Assembly (NCBI GenBank): GCA_020073365.1
Contig: JAIQFL010000033.1
Span: 1 to 49,306 of the forward strand
Direction of reading: 5' to 3'
Source of the DNA: Terriglobia bacterium
GTDB lineage: Bacteria > Acidobacteriota > Terriglobia > Bryobacterales > Bryobacteraceae
Length of the DNA stretch: 49,306 bases
Shown here: piece after piece, positions 8,424 to 17,217 of the stretch
How the letters are laid out: the number at the start of each line of letters is the position of its first letter
How positions within the stretch are numbered: position 1 is the stretch's first letter
Notes under the pieces: generated by a model
What the model was told of the DNA's origin: nothing
The model's input: the letters and a program-made list of their open reading frames with translations, nothing else
Databases searched by the model: none
Position numbers and translations under genes: made by a program

Positions 8424-9326
8424 ATGTTGCTGCAAAACCAACACACGCCACGCGCTGACGGCAGGTGGTCTCTACCAAGTAGTCGGGCGAGGCAGATGCT
8501 GCCTCTTGGCCTGTTGATGATGGGAGCCATCGGCGCAGTTTCTTCGCAGACCGCGACCGATCGCCTGGCATTCGAAGTTGCCTCGGTTAGATCTTCCCAA
8601 TCGGCGAGCGGGCGATTTACGATGAACGGCGGTCCCGGGACCGGCGACCCGGGCCGCATCAGCTACACCAACATCCCGCTGAGGCGGGTGCTGCTGGCTG
8701 CGTATGAGTTCGGCAACTATCAGATCTTGGGCCCGGACTGGCTGAACTCTCTTCGATTCGACATTACTGCGAAGATTCCCGCCGGAATCACCAAGGAACA
8801 GTTCCAGTCGATGTTGCGGAATCTTCTGGCAACCCGTTTTCAGATGACCACGCATTTGGAGTCGAAAATGCTTCCGATCTATGCCCTGGTCGCGGCGAAG
8901 AACGGACCAAAGCTGAAACCGGCTGTGGATGATGACGCTGGAAGGCCTCCAGGGGAGCAATTACCGGTTGTCACTCAAGCGGAGGGTAAAGACGGCTTTC
9001 CCACGGTGTCGCTACGGGCCGCAGGCCTGGTGATCGAGACGAAAGACGGCCGCGCTCGCGTGACAGCCAAGGGAGTGACAATAGCGAAGTTCGCCGACTT
9101 CCTGTCCGGGCGGTTAGACCGGCCTGTGATCGATATGACCGGTCTGGCCGCGACTTACAGTTTCGCTCTGTATTTCACTCCAGAGGGCTTAAACCCAGAC
9201 AACGGTTCCGAACCCGGCATATTCACCGCCGTGCAGGAGCAACTTGGCCTCAGACTTGATGCTCGCAGAGGGCCAGTGGAATTGCTGGTGATCGATCATG
9301 CCGAGAAGGTCCCGACTGAGAACTAG
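8424..9326 (+). CDS. TIGR03435 family protein
   Basis: Protein of about 300 residues with the hallmarks of TIGR03435, a family greatly expanded in Solibacter-like Acidobacteria: FEVASVRSS near the mature N-terminus, ISYTNIPLRRVLLAAYEF, LGPDWLNSLRFDITAKIPAG, MLRNLLATRFQ, LPIYALVAAKNGPKLK, a DMTGLAATYSFALYFTPE strand, and a C-terminal LDARRGPVELLVIDHAEK. A hydrophobic export segment lies at about MLPLGLLMMGAIGAVSS. Function is unknown. The start is uncertain: ATG 8424 fits the promoter (leaderless), while ATG 8496 would start directly at the hydrophobic segment. The family call is firm. Confidence 0.85.
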   Translation: MLLQNQHTPRADGRWSLPSSRARQMLPLGLLMMGAIGAVSSQTATDRLAFEVASVRSSQSASGRFTMNGGPGTGDPGRISYTNIPLRRVLLAAYEFGNYQILGPDWLNSLRFDITAKIPAGITKEQFQSMLRNLLATRFQMTTHLESKMLPIYALVAAKNGPKLKPAVDDDAGRPPGEQLPVVTQAEGKDGFPTVSLRAAGLVIETKDGRARVTAKGVTIAKFADFLSGRLDRPVIDMTGLAATYSFALYFTPEGLNPDNGSEPGIFTAVQEQLGLRLDARRGPVELLVIDHAEKVPTEN

Positions 9327-9347
9327 TCTGACAGAAAGTCTGGATGC

Positions 9348-9842
9348 TCAATACTTGTCCTGCTCCAGTCCGAGATGCTCGACCATGTACTCGTAGTAGG
9401 GGCCGTCCACGAGGAACGTGAGGAAGATCTCGTGCACCGTGTGAATGAGTCTGCGAACGGCATATTCGAAGTCGCCGTCATTCACGGTGATGGTGAGCGA
9501 GATGTGGCCGCGCCGGTTGCCGCTGCGGAGACGCGCTTTGGCGGCGTCGACCCGGCGATGGTCCGGTAGATCCTCCGAGTGGCGGAATTCGATAAAGTTC
9601 TTGAGATCCCGGTGCATGCCTGGGTTCGCCGGAACAGCCGGCAGCAGCGCCGGGAAGCAGAGCGTCTTCTTGCGGGCGTCGAGAAGCAGCTCGAATCGAC
9701 GGTCGTAGTGCCACACCATCCGGAACAACGCCCTGCCGTTTTTCGATGGCTCGGCGCTGAAGCTGCGAAAGACGCCTCGGGCTGCATATTCTTCGAGAAT
9801 AGCGGTCACGAGTGAGACCGCCGTCAGTGGCTTAGTGGGCAA
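9348..9842 (-). CDS. Conserved hypothetical protein (164 aa), last gene of TPP operon
   Basis: Soluble protein of 164 residues with no signal peptide or membrane segment. Visible features are FRMVWHYDRRFELLLDARKK, RHRD/HSEDLPDHRRVDAAKARL, and an aromatic C-terminal part (IHTVHEIFLTFLVDGPYYEY). The fold resembles YbjN/type III chaperone-like alpha-beta proteins in outline only; I do not recognise the family. Its start overlaps the end of the TPP enzyme gene by 11 bp, so translation is probably coupled and the protein may serve that enzyme. It is the terminal gene of a leftward operon. Confidence 0.65.
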   Translation of the reverse strand: MPTKPLTAVSLVTAILEEYAARGVFRSFSAEPSKNGRALFRMVWHYDRRFELLLDARKKTLCFPALLPAVPANPGMHRDLKNFIEFRHSEDLPDHRRVDAAKARLRSGNRRGHISLTITVNDGDFEYAVRRLIHTVHEIFLTFLVDGPYYEYMVEHLGLEQDKY

Positions 9843-11805
9843 GCGCGCCCACGCCGGGCTCGGGGTTGATCATGTTCCCAGGCGGGTAATTCCTCGCGGA
9901 CGTGAACTCCTTGAGCGCTTGCACATTGATCAGGCTCGACACACGCTCGTTCGCCGCGGCCGTATAACTGCGCTTCAGCGCGTCGCGGAATTCCTCCTGC
10001 GTTCGCACGTACTCGCCGCGCGCGCCAAGGCCCTCCGCCATTTTGTCGTAGCGCAGGTTTTCCTGAAACAGGTAGAAATGCATCGAGCGCGGCGTCCCCA
10101 CGGCGCTGGGCCACATGCCCCACGAGTTGTTATTGTAGACCACACACACCACCGGGATCTTGTACTTGGCCGCGGTGTCCAGCTCGAACATACTGTACGC
10201 GATCCCGGCATCGCTGGTCACCACTAGGATCGGCGCGCCTTTGTATGCGGCTTGCGGACCCACGCCCAGTTGCACGGCGGCGCCGGCGCCCACCATCATG
10301 GCAAGATCGGGGCCCACGGCGGAGAACTGGTAGGGGCAATTCACTTCCTGTCCCGGACGGTATGCCCGCAGCCAGCGCGCCGCGCAGTTGCCGATCGTCC
10401 AACCACCCCAGCCCGTTACGGTTTGCTTCGGATCGATGCCGCCCTTGTAGAGGAAGTCGTGGACCTCCTTGCACAGCACAGCGTGATGGAGCGTGTTGGT
10501 GGACTGGCTGTGCTTCACGCCCTGGTCGTATTCGTCGAGCAACCGCTTCTCATACTTCTGCCGCGCCGACGCCAGTCCGGCAACCCAACTCTCGCGCTTC
10601 TTCCGTGGCAGGTCTTGGGCGAGGATCTCCAGGAAAGCGGCTTCGTCACCCACGATGCCGAGATCGAGCGGCCAGTTGCGGCCCAGGTCCTCCGCGGTGG
10701 GGTTAACGCGAATGGCCTTCACGTCCGGGTTGAACTTATACTCGTTGCGGGCCGGCATACTGTATTGGCCTACGAAGAGCACCAGGTCCGCGCTCATAAG
10801 CGCATCGGTCGAAAGGCTCGCGGACAATCGATGCTCATCGGGAAAGTGGCCGCGCATGGGTCCGGAGCTGACCACCGCGATGTCGCTCTTTTCCGCGGCG
10901 GTCATCAGGGCGTCCCAGGCTCGGCGCAAGAACACGCCCTGGCCCGCCACGATCACGGGGCGCTCGGCCTTGCCAATCATGTCCAGCGCTTTCGCCATGT
11001 CCTTCGGCGCGGGATGAGGCCGCGATTCCGTGCGATATTTCTCCTTGCCGTAGTAGTCCGTCAACTGCGAGGCGTCGGTGAAGCGCGCGCGGACGACTTC
11101 TCCGGGGAAGTCCAGGTGCACCGGTCCAGGCACTCCGGTCTTCAGGTGCCGGAACGCGTAGGCGGCGTACTCGTGAACGCGCTTGGGATCGATGAGGCGC
11201 TTGCCGTACTTCTTCAAGCCCTCGGTGGTGGGCTGCTGATAGCCGGTCTGAATGAAATACTCGCGATCGTCGGTGGCGATGGTCACATTGCTGGCCAGCA
11301 CCAGCAGGGGTGTGCGCGCCCGATGGGCCACGGCGATATTCATGATCATGTTGGTGAAGCCCGGGCCTTCGGTGCCCGAGCACGCGGTCACTTCGCCCGT
11401 CACGCGCGAGAAGCCGTCGGCGGCCGAGGTCATCGAGCCCTCCGACCGGCCACCGTAGGACGGAATCCCGGCCGCGGAAATTGCCTGAATGACGGGATAG
11501 TTTCCCGGGCAGCAGAAGAGGGCGGCGAGGCTCTCATCCTTGCAGGCTTTCGCGAAGACCTCTGCGCCGGTCATCCCTTGGCCATCGAAGGAGCCGAGGC
11601 GGATGGGCTCGCTGGCGGTTTCCGTCACTTCTTTGGGAATGCGGATCGACGGGATTGGCGTACCCGCGGCGAACAGATGCCCTGGGCTTATGACAGCCGC
11701 TGCGGCGGCGCCGGCGGCGGCGGGTGCCAGGAAATTCCGGCGGGACGGATTCCGCGGGAATGCAGAGGGAAACGTTCCGTCTGTCCCCGTATTCTTATCG
11801 TTCAT
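9832..11805 (-). CDS. Tat-exported TPP-dependent enzyme, acetolactate-synthase fold (copy 1)
   Basis: Protein of 657 residues. A twin-arginine signal (SRRNFL at 21-26, then an Ala-rich stretch) predicts folded export to the periplasm. The remainder is the three-domain TPP-enzyme fold: a PYR domain with Glu122 (RSEGSMTSAADGFSRVTG) in the place of the catalytic Glu, a central domain (AERPVIVAGQG), and a PP domain with SDAG at 531-534 and NNN at 558-560. The metal-binding motif normally begins GDG; here the first Gly is Ser and the third is Ala, while Asp532 is kept. It is separated from the upstream cytochrome gene by 12 bp. Decarboxylation or oxidation of a 2-oxo acid is plausible, but the substrate is unknown. 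Confidence 0.85.
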   Translation of the reverse strand: MNDKNTGTDGTFPSAFPRNPSRRNFLAPAAAGAAAAAVISPGHLFAAGTPIPSIRIPKEVTETASEPIRLGSFDGQGMTGAEVFAKACKDESLAALFCCPGNYPVIQAISAAGIPSYGGRSEGSMTSAADGFSRVTGEVTACSGTEGPGFTNMIMNIAVAHRARTPLLVLASNVTIATDDREYFIQTGYQQPTTEGLKKYGKRLIDPKRVHEYAAYAFRHLKTGVPGPVHLDFPGEVVRARFTDASQLTDYYGKEKYRTESRPHPAPKDMAKALDMIGKAERPVIVAGQGVFLRRAWDALMTAAEKSDIAVVSSGPMRGHFPDEHRLSASLSTDALMSADLVLFVGQYSMPARNEYKFNPDVKAIRVNPTAEDLGRNWPLDLGIVGDEAAFLEILAQDLPRKKRESWVAGLASARQKYEKRLLDEYDQGVKHSQSTNTLHHAVLCKEVHDFLYKGGIDPKQTVTGWGGWTIGNCAARWLRAYRPGQEVNCPYQFSAVGPDLAMMVGAGAAVQLGVGPQAAYKGAPILVVTSDAGIAYSMFELDTAAKYKIPVVCVVYNNNSWGMWPSAVGTPRSMHFYLFQENLRYDKMAEGLGARGEYVRTQEEFRDALKRSYTAAANERVSSLINVQALKEFTSARNYPPGNMINPEPGVGALAH

Positions 11806-11817
11806 GTTCGTGCTCCT

Positions 11818-12240
11818 CTATTCGCCCTTGTCTTCCAGCAAGCGGGGGCGCACGGCTTCCGGCCAGAGGCTGCGGACGAAGTTGACCAGATGCCAGATGT
11901 CGTCTTCCTTGTCGATCTGGGACTTGAAGGGCGGCATCTGATCGCCCGCCCCATCCCGGATGCTGCGGAAGATTTCGCCTTCCGTGGTCCCGTTCTTGTA
12001 CAGCTTGGGCGATGTGAGGTCGGTGGCCTCGGCGATCACGGCCAGTTCCGCCTTGCCATCGGTCCCATGGCAGCCCGTGCAGTTTTGGGAATAGACGACG
12101 CGGCCGCGATCGATGGACTTCCTGGTATAGGGAATCGGGCTTTTGAGTTTGCGGGCCTCCGCGGGGGTGAGTCTGGTGTCGTCTGTGGCGGTGGCTGATA
12201 GCAGGCAGGTTACTGCGAGGAGGGTGAAGCACAGCAGCAC
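11818..12240 (-). CDS. Exported c-type cytochrome (mono-haem)
   Basis: Protein of about 140 residues with a hydrophobic export segment (LLCFTLLAVTCLLSA) and one haem-attachment motif, CTGCH, in VVYSQNCTGCHGTDGKAEL. A Met in GDQMPPF is the likely distal ligand. I place the start at GTG 12240-12238, which shares its G with the TAG stop of the upstream cytochrome (TAGTG), a typical translational-coupling overlap. A longer frame upstream is only a shadow of that gene. The protein probably takes electrons in the periplasm from one of the adjacent TPP enzymes, which is an inference from operon position. Confidence 0.85.
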   Translation of the reverse strand: MLLCFTLLAVTCLLSATATDDTRLTPAEARKLKSPIPYTRKSIDRGRVVYSQNCTGCHGTDGKAELAVIAEATDLTSPKLYKNGTTEGEIFRSIRDGAGDQMPPFKSQIDKEDDIWHLVNFVRSLWPEAVRPRLLEDKGE

Positions 12241-12572
12241 TAGCGCTCCTTCTCCAGGTCGTTTAACAGCGCAATGGACTTCGCCGGAGGCGACTCGGGG
12301 ATCGTCTTGATATACGCCCAGACGTCCGCTAGCTCCGCATTGGACATCACTTTCTCCCGATAGGCCGGCATCGCGCGGGGCGCGCGGACGTACGCGGTGA
12401 ACACGGGCAGCAGCAACTTCATGGGAACCAGCCGCGCGCCTGCGCCGCCGTGGCCATCGAAGCTGTGGCACGCGTAGCAACTGTATTTGACATACAGCTC
12501 TTTGCCTTTGGCGGCATCCTGGGCCATCAGCATTCCACTGAAGAACAGACTCGCGACAACCAGTTTGTGCAT
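12240..12572 (-). CDS. Exported small c-type cytochrome
   Basis: Protein of 110 residues with a signal peptide (about 1-18, ending LMAQ) and the haem motif CYACH at 32-36. A Met in RAMPAYREKVM is a candidate axial ligand, and the C-terminal helix (ADVWAYIKTI) is typical of class I cytochromes. It is 10 bp downstream of the second TPP enzyme and overlaps the next cytochrome gene by one base pair. The order TPP enzyme, cytochrome, cytochrome, TPP enzyme suggests a periplasmic electron-transfer unit. Confidence 0.85.
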   Translation of the reverse strand: MHKLVVASLFFSGMLMAQDAAKGKELYVKYSCYACHSFDGHGGAGARLVPMKLLLPVFTAYVRAPRAMPAYREKVMSNAELADVWAYIKTIPESPPAKSIALLNDLEKER

Positions 12573-12582
12573 AGGCCTCTCC

Positions 12583-14490
12583 TCAGCGCGGCTGCGTCAC
12601 CACGTCGATCAGGGCCGGCTCCCCCCGCTTGACGATCTCGATGCCGCGCTTGAGCGCCGGCGCAAGATCGTCGGGATTGCTGATCGGTCCTTCGCCGTGC
12701 ATGCCATAGGCCTGCGCCATCTTGGCGTAATCGATGTTCGGATCCCAGAGCTTGGTGCCGATGTGCGCGCGGTCGGCCGCACGATTGTGGAGGCTGGCCT
12801 GCTGCTCCACGAACATCACCTCCATGTGGTAGCCGCGGTTGTTGTGCATGATGGTCAGCAGCGGGATACGGTGATGCGCCGCCGTCCACAACACGCCCGG
12901 TGCGTAGTTCAGATCGCCATCGGTCTGGATGCTGACTGAGAGCCGGCCATGCTTCCGGTTGGCCAGAGCGGCGCCTACCGCGGCCGGCGCGCCGTAGCCC
13001 ATCCCGCCGGCGCCTTGCCCCCCGATGTACTGATGGTGTTTGTCGAACTTCCACAGACGGTTCGGCCAGTTGCTGATGAATCCCTGCCACGACACCAGCG
13101 ACCAGTCTTCGTTCTTGATCAGTGGCCACAACTCGGCCGAGAGGCGCGCCAGGCTGATGGGGTTCGAATTCCATCCGTACGAAGCCTGCTCGATGCTTTG
13201 GGCGCGAACCTGCTTATGCGCCTCCGCCAGTTTGGCGCCGCGTGCCTCGAACGCCCTCCGGCGATCCGGCGTGATCAAACGCTTGCACGCTTCAATCAGC
13301 GCGGGCAGCGTGGCCTCGGCGTCCGCCCCCATGTCGATATCCACGTCCGCATAGCGCCCGAAGTCCTGGATGTTGCTCTTGAGGAAGAGATCCACCGAGG
13401 AGATGCTGATCACCTTGGCCGCGCGTGCCCGCGCCATACGCGCCGTGGCGGACACATCGTTGACCTCCAGGCACAGCGTGACATCCGGTTGATAGCCGGC
13501 GCCGCCCGTGCCCGCAAGCGGATGATGAGAGGGAAAGTTCATCCTCTCCTGGCTGTCCACCGGCGTCTGCAGCGTCTCCGCCAGGTCGATCAGCAGCTTG
13601 ACCCCGTTCGGAGTTCTGGCTGCGCGCTGGGCGATAATCAGGGGCCTCTCGGCTGCCACCAGAAAGCTTGCCGCTTCGGCCACCGCGCCCGTATCGCCTT
13701 GCGGGGGCGCGGTCGGCGTCATTTTCGGGATGCGCAAGCCCGACGTCGTATTCGGCCTCGACTGCAACTCGTGGTTGGCCACCAGAAGCACCGGCGCCAT
13801 CGGCGGCGTCATGGCGATCTTGTAGGCCCGCACCGCGGAATCCGCGAAGTGTTGGAGGGACTCCGGACGGTCGTCCCACTTCACGAAATCGCGGACCAGC
13901 AGGGCCAGATCCTGCGCGCTGTGATACCACTCTACGCCGGGCCTTCGGGTCGCAGCGTCCTCGTGATTGCCGACTACGATGTACACGGGCACGCGGTCGG
14001 CGTAGGCGTTGTAGATCGCCATGGCGGCATGTTGCAATCCGACAGTGCCGTGGAGCAGGGCCATCATCGGCCGGCCTTCGATCTTGGCGTAGCCGTGGGC
14101 CATGGCCACCGCAGACTCCTCGTGACAGCAGGTCAGAAATTCCGGCATCGCATTGTTGCCGTAGTTGATCAGCGACTCGTGGAGCGATTCGAGCGTTGAG
14201 CCGGGGTTGGAGCCGAGGTACTCCAGGTTGAGCGTCTTGAGCACGTCCACCATGAAATCGGACCCGGGATGCTCGATGATCTCGGACGGAGCGGGCGCCT
14301 CGCGTCCTCCGGCATCGCGCTCGAGCGCCGCGGCCGAGGGCGTCGGCGCGGTGGCATTGCCACGATTCTGGTTGGCTTGCGGCGCGGTCTGCGGGGCATC
14401 CCCAGCCGGAGCAACCAGCGCCGCGGCGCCGGCCGCAGCGCCCTTCAGGAATCCGCGACGGCCAAACCGCTGCCTCTTCGGCTTGGGCAT
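12583..14490 (-). CDS. Tat-exported TPP-dependent enzyme (copy 2)
   Basis: Protein of 635 residues. A twin-arginine signal (GRRGFLKG at 10-17) is followed by an Ala/Pro-rich linker and a full TPP-enzyme body: PYR domain with the catalytic Glu in CHEESAVAMAHGYAK (Glu124), a central domain (AERPLIIAQRAARTPNGVK), and a PP domain with TDGD at 523-526 and NN at 550-551, the Mg/TPP-binding pair. It is closer to benzoylformate-decarboxylase/acetolactate-synthase-like enzymes than to dehydrogenase E1. The first Gly of the GDG motif is Thr. It is only distantly related to copy 1, so this is not a recent duplication. It lies 1 bp from the NHL gene and 10 bp from the cytochrome gene. The substrate is unknown. 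Confidence 0.85.
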   Translation of the reverse strand: MPKPKRQRFGRRGFLKGAAAGAAALVAPAGDAPQTAPQANQNRGNATAPTPSAAALERDAGGREAPAPSEIIEHPGSDFMVDVLKTLNLEYLGSNPGSTLESLHESLINYGNNAMPEFLTCCHEESAVAMAHGYAKIEGRPMMALLHGTVGLQHAAMAIYNAYADRVPVYIVVGNHEDAATRRPGVEWYHSAQDLALLVRDFVKWDDRPESLQHFADSAVRAYKIAMTPPMAPVLLVANHELQSRPNTTSGLRIPKMTPTAPPQGDTGAVAEAASFLVAAERPLIIAQRAARTPNGVKLLIDLAETLQTPVDSQERMNFPSHHPLAGTGGAGYQPDVTLCLEVNDVSATARMARARAAKVISISSVDLFLKSNIQDFGRYADVDIDMGADAEATLPALIEACKRLITPDRRRAFEARGAKLAEAHKQVRAQSIEQASYGWNSNPISLARLSAELWPLIKNEDWSLVSWQGFISNWPNRLWKFDKHHQYIGGQGAGGMGYGAPAAVGAALANRKHGRLSVSIQTDGDLNYAPGVLWTAAHHRIPLLTIMHNNRGYHMEVMFVEQQASLHNRAADRAHIGTKLWDPNIDYAKMAQAYGMHGEGPISNPDDLAPALKRGIEIVKRGEPALIDVVTQPR

Positions 14491-14491
14491 A

Positions 14492-15532
14492 TCAAGCCAC
14501 TTTCCGAAGCTTGGTCACCCGGCCCACTTCGACCCACTCCACCACGAAGATGTTCCCCAAGTGGTCGAAGATGGCGCTGTGCGGGCAGACGAATTTGCCC
14601 GGGGTGAACTTATCGCGCTGCTCGGTGCGCAGCTTGCTCCACTCCTGGTTGGAGTACTCGCCGTCGCCCAGGTGTGCGATCACCTTGTTGCTCTTGTCCA
14701 TCAGGGTCACCCGAGCGAGAAGGTCCGGCACCACCACCACGCCCTTCTGCTCATGAAAATGGCACGGCAACCTGGTGCCTTCCACGATGTCGATAGGCTG
14801 GCCTTCCAGCGTGAACCGCTGTATGCGGCGATTGGCGCGGTCGGCAACCAACAGCACGGGTGTGCTTTCCCGCGTATCGACCATCAGGCCATGCGGCATG
14901 TTGAGCTGGCCGGGCTCTTTCCCCATGCCGCCGAAGGTGCCAATCAGCTCGGCCTTGCTGTTGTACCGGTGGATATAGAATGAGCCGTATCCGTCGCCCA
15001 CGTAGAAGTCGCCGTTGGGCGCAATGGCTACGTTGGTCGGCCGGTAGTTCAACCCGGGCTTGCCCGGCCCCTTCTCATACGGCTTCGACTCCGTCGGGTA
15101 ACCCAGGGTCCAGACTTCTTCGCCCTTCAGGGTTCGCTTGGTGACGATGCCGTGCAACTGGTCGCAGATGTACAGGAATTCTTCGTTGCCTTCCTTGCGG
15201 ATGTGCAGGCCGTGCGCCCCGGCCTTGAATTGCTTGCCCCAGGATCGGACGAACTTGCCCTTGGAATCGAACACCACGATGGTGTCGTTGCTCTCGCTGC
15301 CGGCGCCCACGGTGTGGTGGATATAGATGTTATGCTGCGAATCTTCGCAAACGCCGTGGGTGTTGCCGTACTTGATGTGGTGCGGCAGTTCGCCCCAGTC
15401 GTGAATGGCTTCGTACTTGAATTCGCCTTCTCCCACGATGGGCGCCTTGGTTCCGGCTTTGTCGTCCGCGCCCAGCAGGAGCGGCGCAGCCGCCCCTGCC
15501 ATCGCCAGAAAGTTGCGTCGCGTGGTTTCCAT
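14492..15532 (-). CDS. Tat-exported NHL-repeat six-bladed propeller
   Basis: Protein of 346 residues with a twin-arginine signal (TRRNFLA at 4-10, cleavage near LLGAD). Blades show the NHL pattern of hydrophobic strands around short Asp/Gly turns: GNTHGVCEDSQHNIYIHHT, TNVAIAPNGDFYVGDGYGS, LNMPHGLMVDTRESTPVLLV and ADRANRRIQRFTLEGQPID. His residues recur in the top loops (HGV, AHGLH, PHGL, CPHS), which in peptidyl-glycine lyase-type propellers bind metals. It may be an enzyme (lactonase or lyase-like) or a scaffold for the neighbouring exported TPP enzymes. It begins 12 bp downstream of the formaldehyde dehydrogenase stop. Confidence 0.85.
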   Translation of the reverse strand: METTRRNFLAMAGAAAPLLLGADDKAGTKAPIVGEGEFKYEAIHDWGELPHHIKYGNTHGVCEDSQHNIYIHHTVGAGSESNDTIVVFDSKGKFVRSWGKQFKAGAHGLHIRKEGNEEFLYICDQLHGIVTKRTLKGEEVWTLGYPTESKPYEKGPGKPGLNYRPTNVAIAPNGDFYVGDGYGSFYIHRYNSKAELIGTFGGMGKEPGQLNMPHGLMVDTRESTPVLLVADRANRRIQRFTLEGQPIDIVEGTRLPCHFHEQKGVVVVPDLLARVTLMDKSNKVIAHLGDGEYSNQEWSKLRTEQRDKFTPGKFVCPHSAIFDHLGNIFVVEWVEVGRVTKLRKVA

Positions 15533-15544
15533 GCTGCTGCCCCT

Positions 15545-16741
15545 TTAGGCCGCCGCCACTGTGTGATGCGGGTCGAGGACGAACTTCTTGGCCGCGCCTT
15601 TGTCGAAATCCTTATAGCCTTGGGGCGCCTGATCGAGTGAGATGACAGTCGCGTTGACGGCTTTTGCGATCTGCACTTTGTCGTACAGAATCGCCTGCAT
15701 CAACTGGCGATTGTAGCGGAGCACCGGGCATTGGCCTGTGGTGAACGCATGCGACTTCGCCCACCCCAGCCCAATCCGGATGCTGAGATTGCCGGTCTTG
15801 GCGTTGGCGTCCACGCCGCCCGGATCGTCGGTGACGTAGAGGCCCGGGATGCCGATCGCTCCGCCCGCTCGCGTCACGGTCATCACCGAGTTCAACACCG
15901 TTGCGGGCCGCTCCACCCCGGCGTCATGTCCATGCCCACGGGCCTCGAAGCCGACGCAATCCACTGCCGCATCCACCTCCGGAACCCCGACGATCTGGGC
16001 GATCTGGTCGCCCAGCGCCGCATCCTTCTTAAGGTCGATCGTCTCGCAGCCGAAACTTCGGGCCTGCGCCAGGCGCTCCTCAATCATGTCGCCCACCATC
16101 ACAACCGCCGCGCCCAACAAATGGCAGGAGGCCGCGCAAGCCAGGCCCACCGGGCCGGCGCCCGCCACGTAGACGATGGAGCCGGTGGTCACGCCCGCCG
16201 TCACCGCGCCGTGATAGCCGGTGGGGAAGATGTCCGAGAGCATCGTAAGGTCTTTGATCTTCGCCAAGGCCTTCTGCTTGTTGGGAAACTTGATCAGGTT
16301 GAAATCGGCGTAGGGAACCATGACGTACTCCGCCTGCCCGCCGACCCAGCCGCCCATATCCACGTAACCATACGCCGCGCCGGGACGCGCCGGGTTCACT
16401 GTGAGGCAAATGCCGGTCTTGCCTTCCCGGCAATTGCGGCAACGGCCGCAGGCGATGTTGAACGGCACGGTGACCAGGTCGCCGACCTCCAGGAACTCGA
16501 CGCCGCTCCCTTTCTCGATGACCTCTCCGGTGATCTCGTGTCCCAGCACCAGACCCGGCGGAGCCGTCGTCCGTCCACGGACCATGTGCTGATCGCTGCC
16601 GCAGATATTGGTCGTGACGATCTTGAGCAGAACGCCGTGATCGATCTTCCTGCCGCCAGGACTCTGCAACTTCGGGAAGTCGATAGACTGGACTTCGACT
16701 TTACCGGGTCCGAGATAAACCACCCCACGATTCCCTGCCAT
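15545..16741 (-). CDS. fdhA: Glutathione-independent formaldehyde dehydrogenase
   Basis: Zinc-dependent MDR enzyme of 398 residues, close along its whole length to Pseudomonas putida formaldehyde dehydrogenase (formaldehyde dismutase family, NAD-linked). The start NRGVVYLGPGKVEVQ, NICGSDQHMVRGRTT, VLGHEITGEVIEKG, TVNPARPGAAYGYVDMGGW and GLGWAKSHAFTTGQ are all near-identical to that enzyme as I recall it. Catalytic zinc ligands are Cys47, His68 and Asp170; structural zinc ligands are Cys98, 101, 104 and 112; the NAD motif is GAGPVG at 194-199. The start is the ATG at 16741 behind an AGGAGG site; an in-frame extension further upstream is unsupported. Within this operon it probably removes formaldehyde released by demethylation of a methoxylated substrate, which is an inference. 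Confidence 0.93.
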   Translation of the reverse strand: MAGNRGVVYLGPGKVEVQSIDFPKLQSPGGRKIDHGVLLKIVTTNICGSDQHMVRGRTTAPPGLVLGHEITGEVIEKGSGVEFLEVGDLVTVPFNIACGRCRNCREGKTGICLTVNPARPGAAYGYVDMGGWVGGQAEYVMVPYADFNLIKFPNKQKALAKIKDLTMLSDIFPTGYHGAVTAGVTTGSIVYVAGAGPVGLACAASCHLLGAAVVMVGDMIEERLAQARSFGCETIDLKKDAALGDQIAQIVGVPEVDAAVDCVGFEARGHGHDAGVERPATVLNSVMTVTRAGGAIGIPGLYVTDDPGGVDANAKTGNLSIRIGLGWAKSHAFTTGQCPVLRYNRQLMQAILYDKVQIAKAVNATVISLDQAPQGYKDFDKGAAKKFVLDPHHTVAAA

Positions 16742-16772
16742 GATGCCTCCTTTCCTCGTTCTACACGGAACG

Positions 16773-17168
16773 TTAGAATGCCGCCGCCCCGGCTTCGGCA
16801 ACAGCGTGATCCTGATCGCCCGAACCGCCGCTGACGCCAACCGCGCCGACGACCTTGCCATCGCGCTTCAACGGAACGCCGCCGGCGAAAATCATGATCT
16901 TGCCGTTGTTCGAGGCGTGGATTCCAAAAAACTGTGCGCCCGACTGACAATGTGGCGCCAGATCTTTGGTGGCAATGTCGAAGGCCCTAGAGGTATACGC
17001 CTTCTTCATCGAGATATCGATGCTGCCGATCCAGGCTCCGTCCATGCGCACGTGCGCCACGATGTTGCCGCCCTCATCGGCGACAGCGATGTTCATCGGC
17101 TGTCCGATTTCCGCGGCTTTCTTCTCCGCTGCCGCGATGATTCTGCGTGCGTCCGCCAATCCGACCAT
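16773..17168 (-). CDS. GlcG/HbpS family protein
   Basis: Protein of 131 residues with the GlcG/HbpS (haem-degrading family, former DUF336) pattern: ARRIIAAAEKKAAEIGQPMNIAVADEGG, AHVRMDGAWIGSIDISMKKAYT, a GIHASNNGKIMIFAGGVPL stretch and a closing GAVGVSGGSGDQD. Relatives bind haem or occur with glycolate and aromatic-catabolic enzymes. The ATG at 17168 has a GGAGAC site; an upstream extension would run into the inverted repeat. It lies 31 bp from the formaldehyde dehydrogenase gene in the same operon. Confidence 0.85.
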   Translation of the reverse strand: MVGLADARRIIAAAEKKAAEIGQPMNIAVADEGGNIVAHVRMDGAWIGSIDISMKKAYTSRAFDIATKDLAPHCQSGAQFFGIHASNNGKIMIFAGGVPLKRDGKVVGAVGVSGGSGDQDHAVAEAGAAAF

Positions 17169-17217
17169 CTTGTCTCCTTCAACGTGGTGTCTGAGTTTAC
17201 CGTCGCCGAAACCCCGT

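Noticed and set aside
10252..12198. 648-codon plus-strand open frame opposite the TPP enzyme and cytochrome
   Set aside because: Its translation is Arg/Gly/His-rich without any domain pattern, and the minus-strand frames have Tat, TPP and haem motifs.
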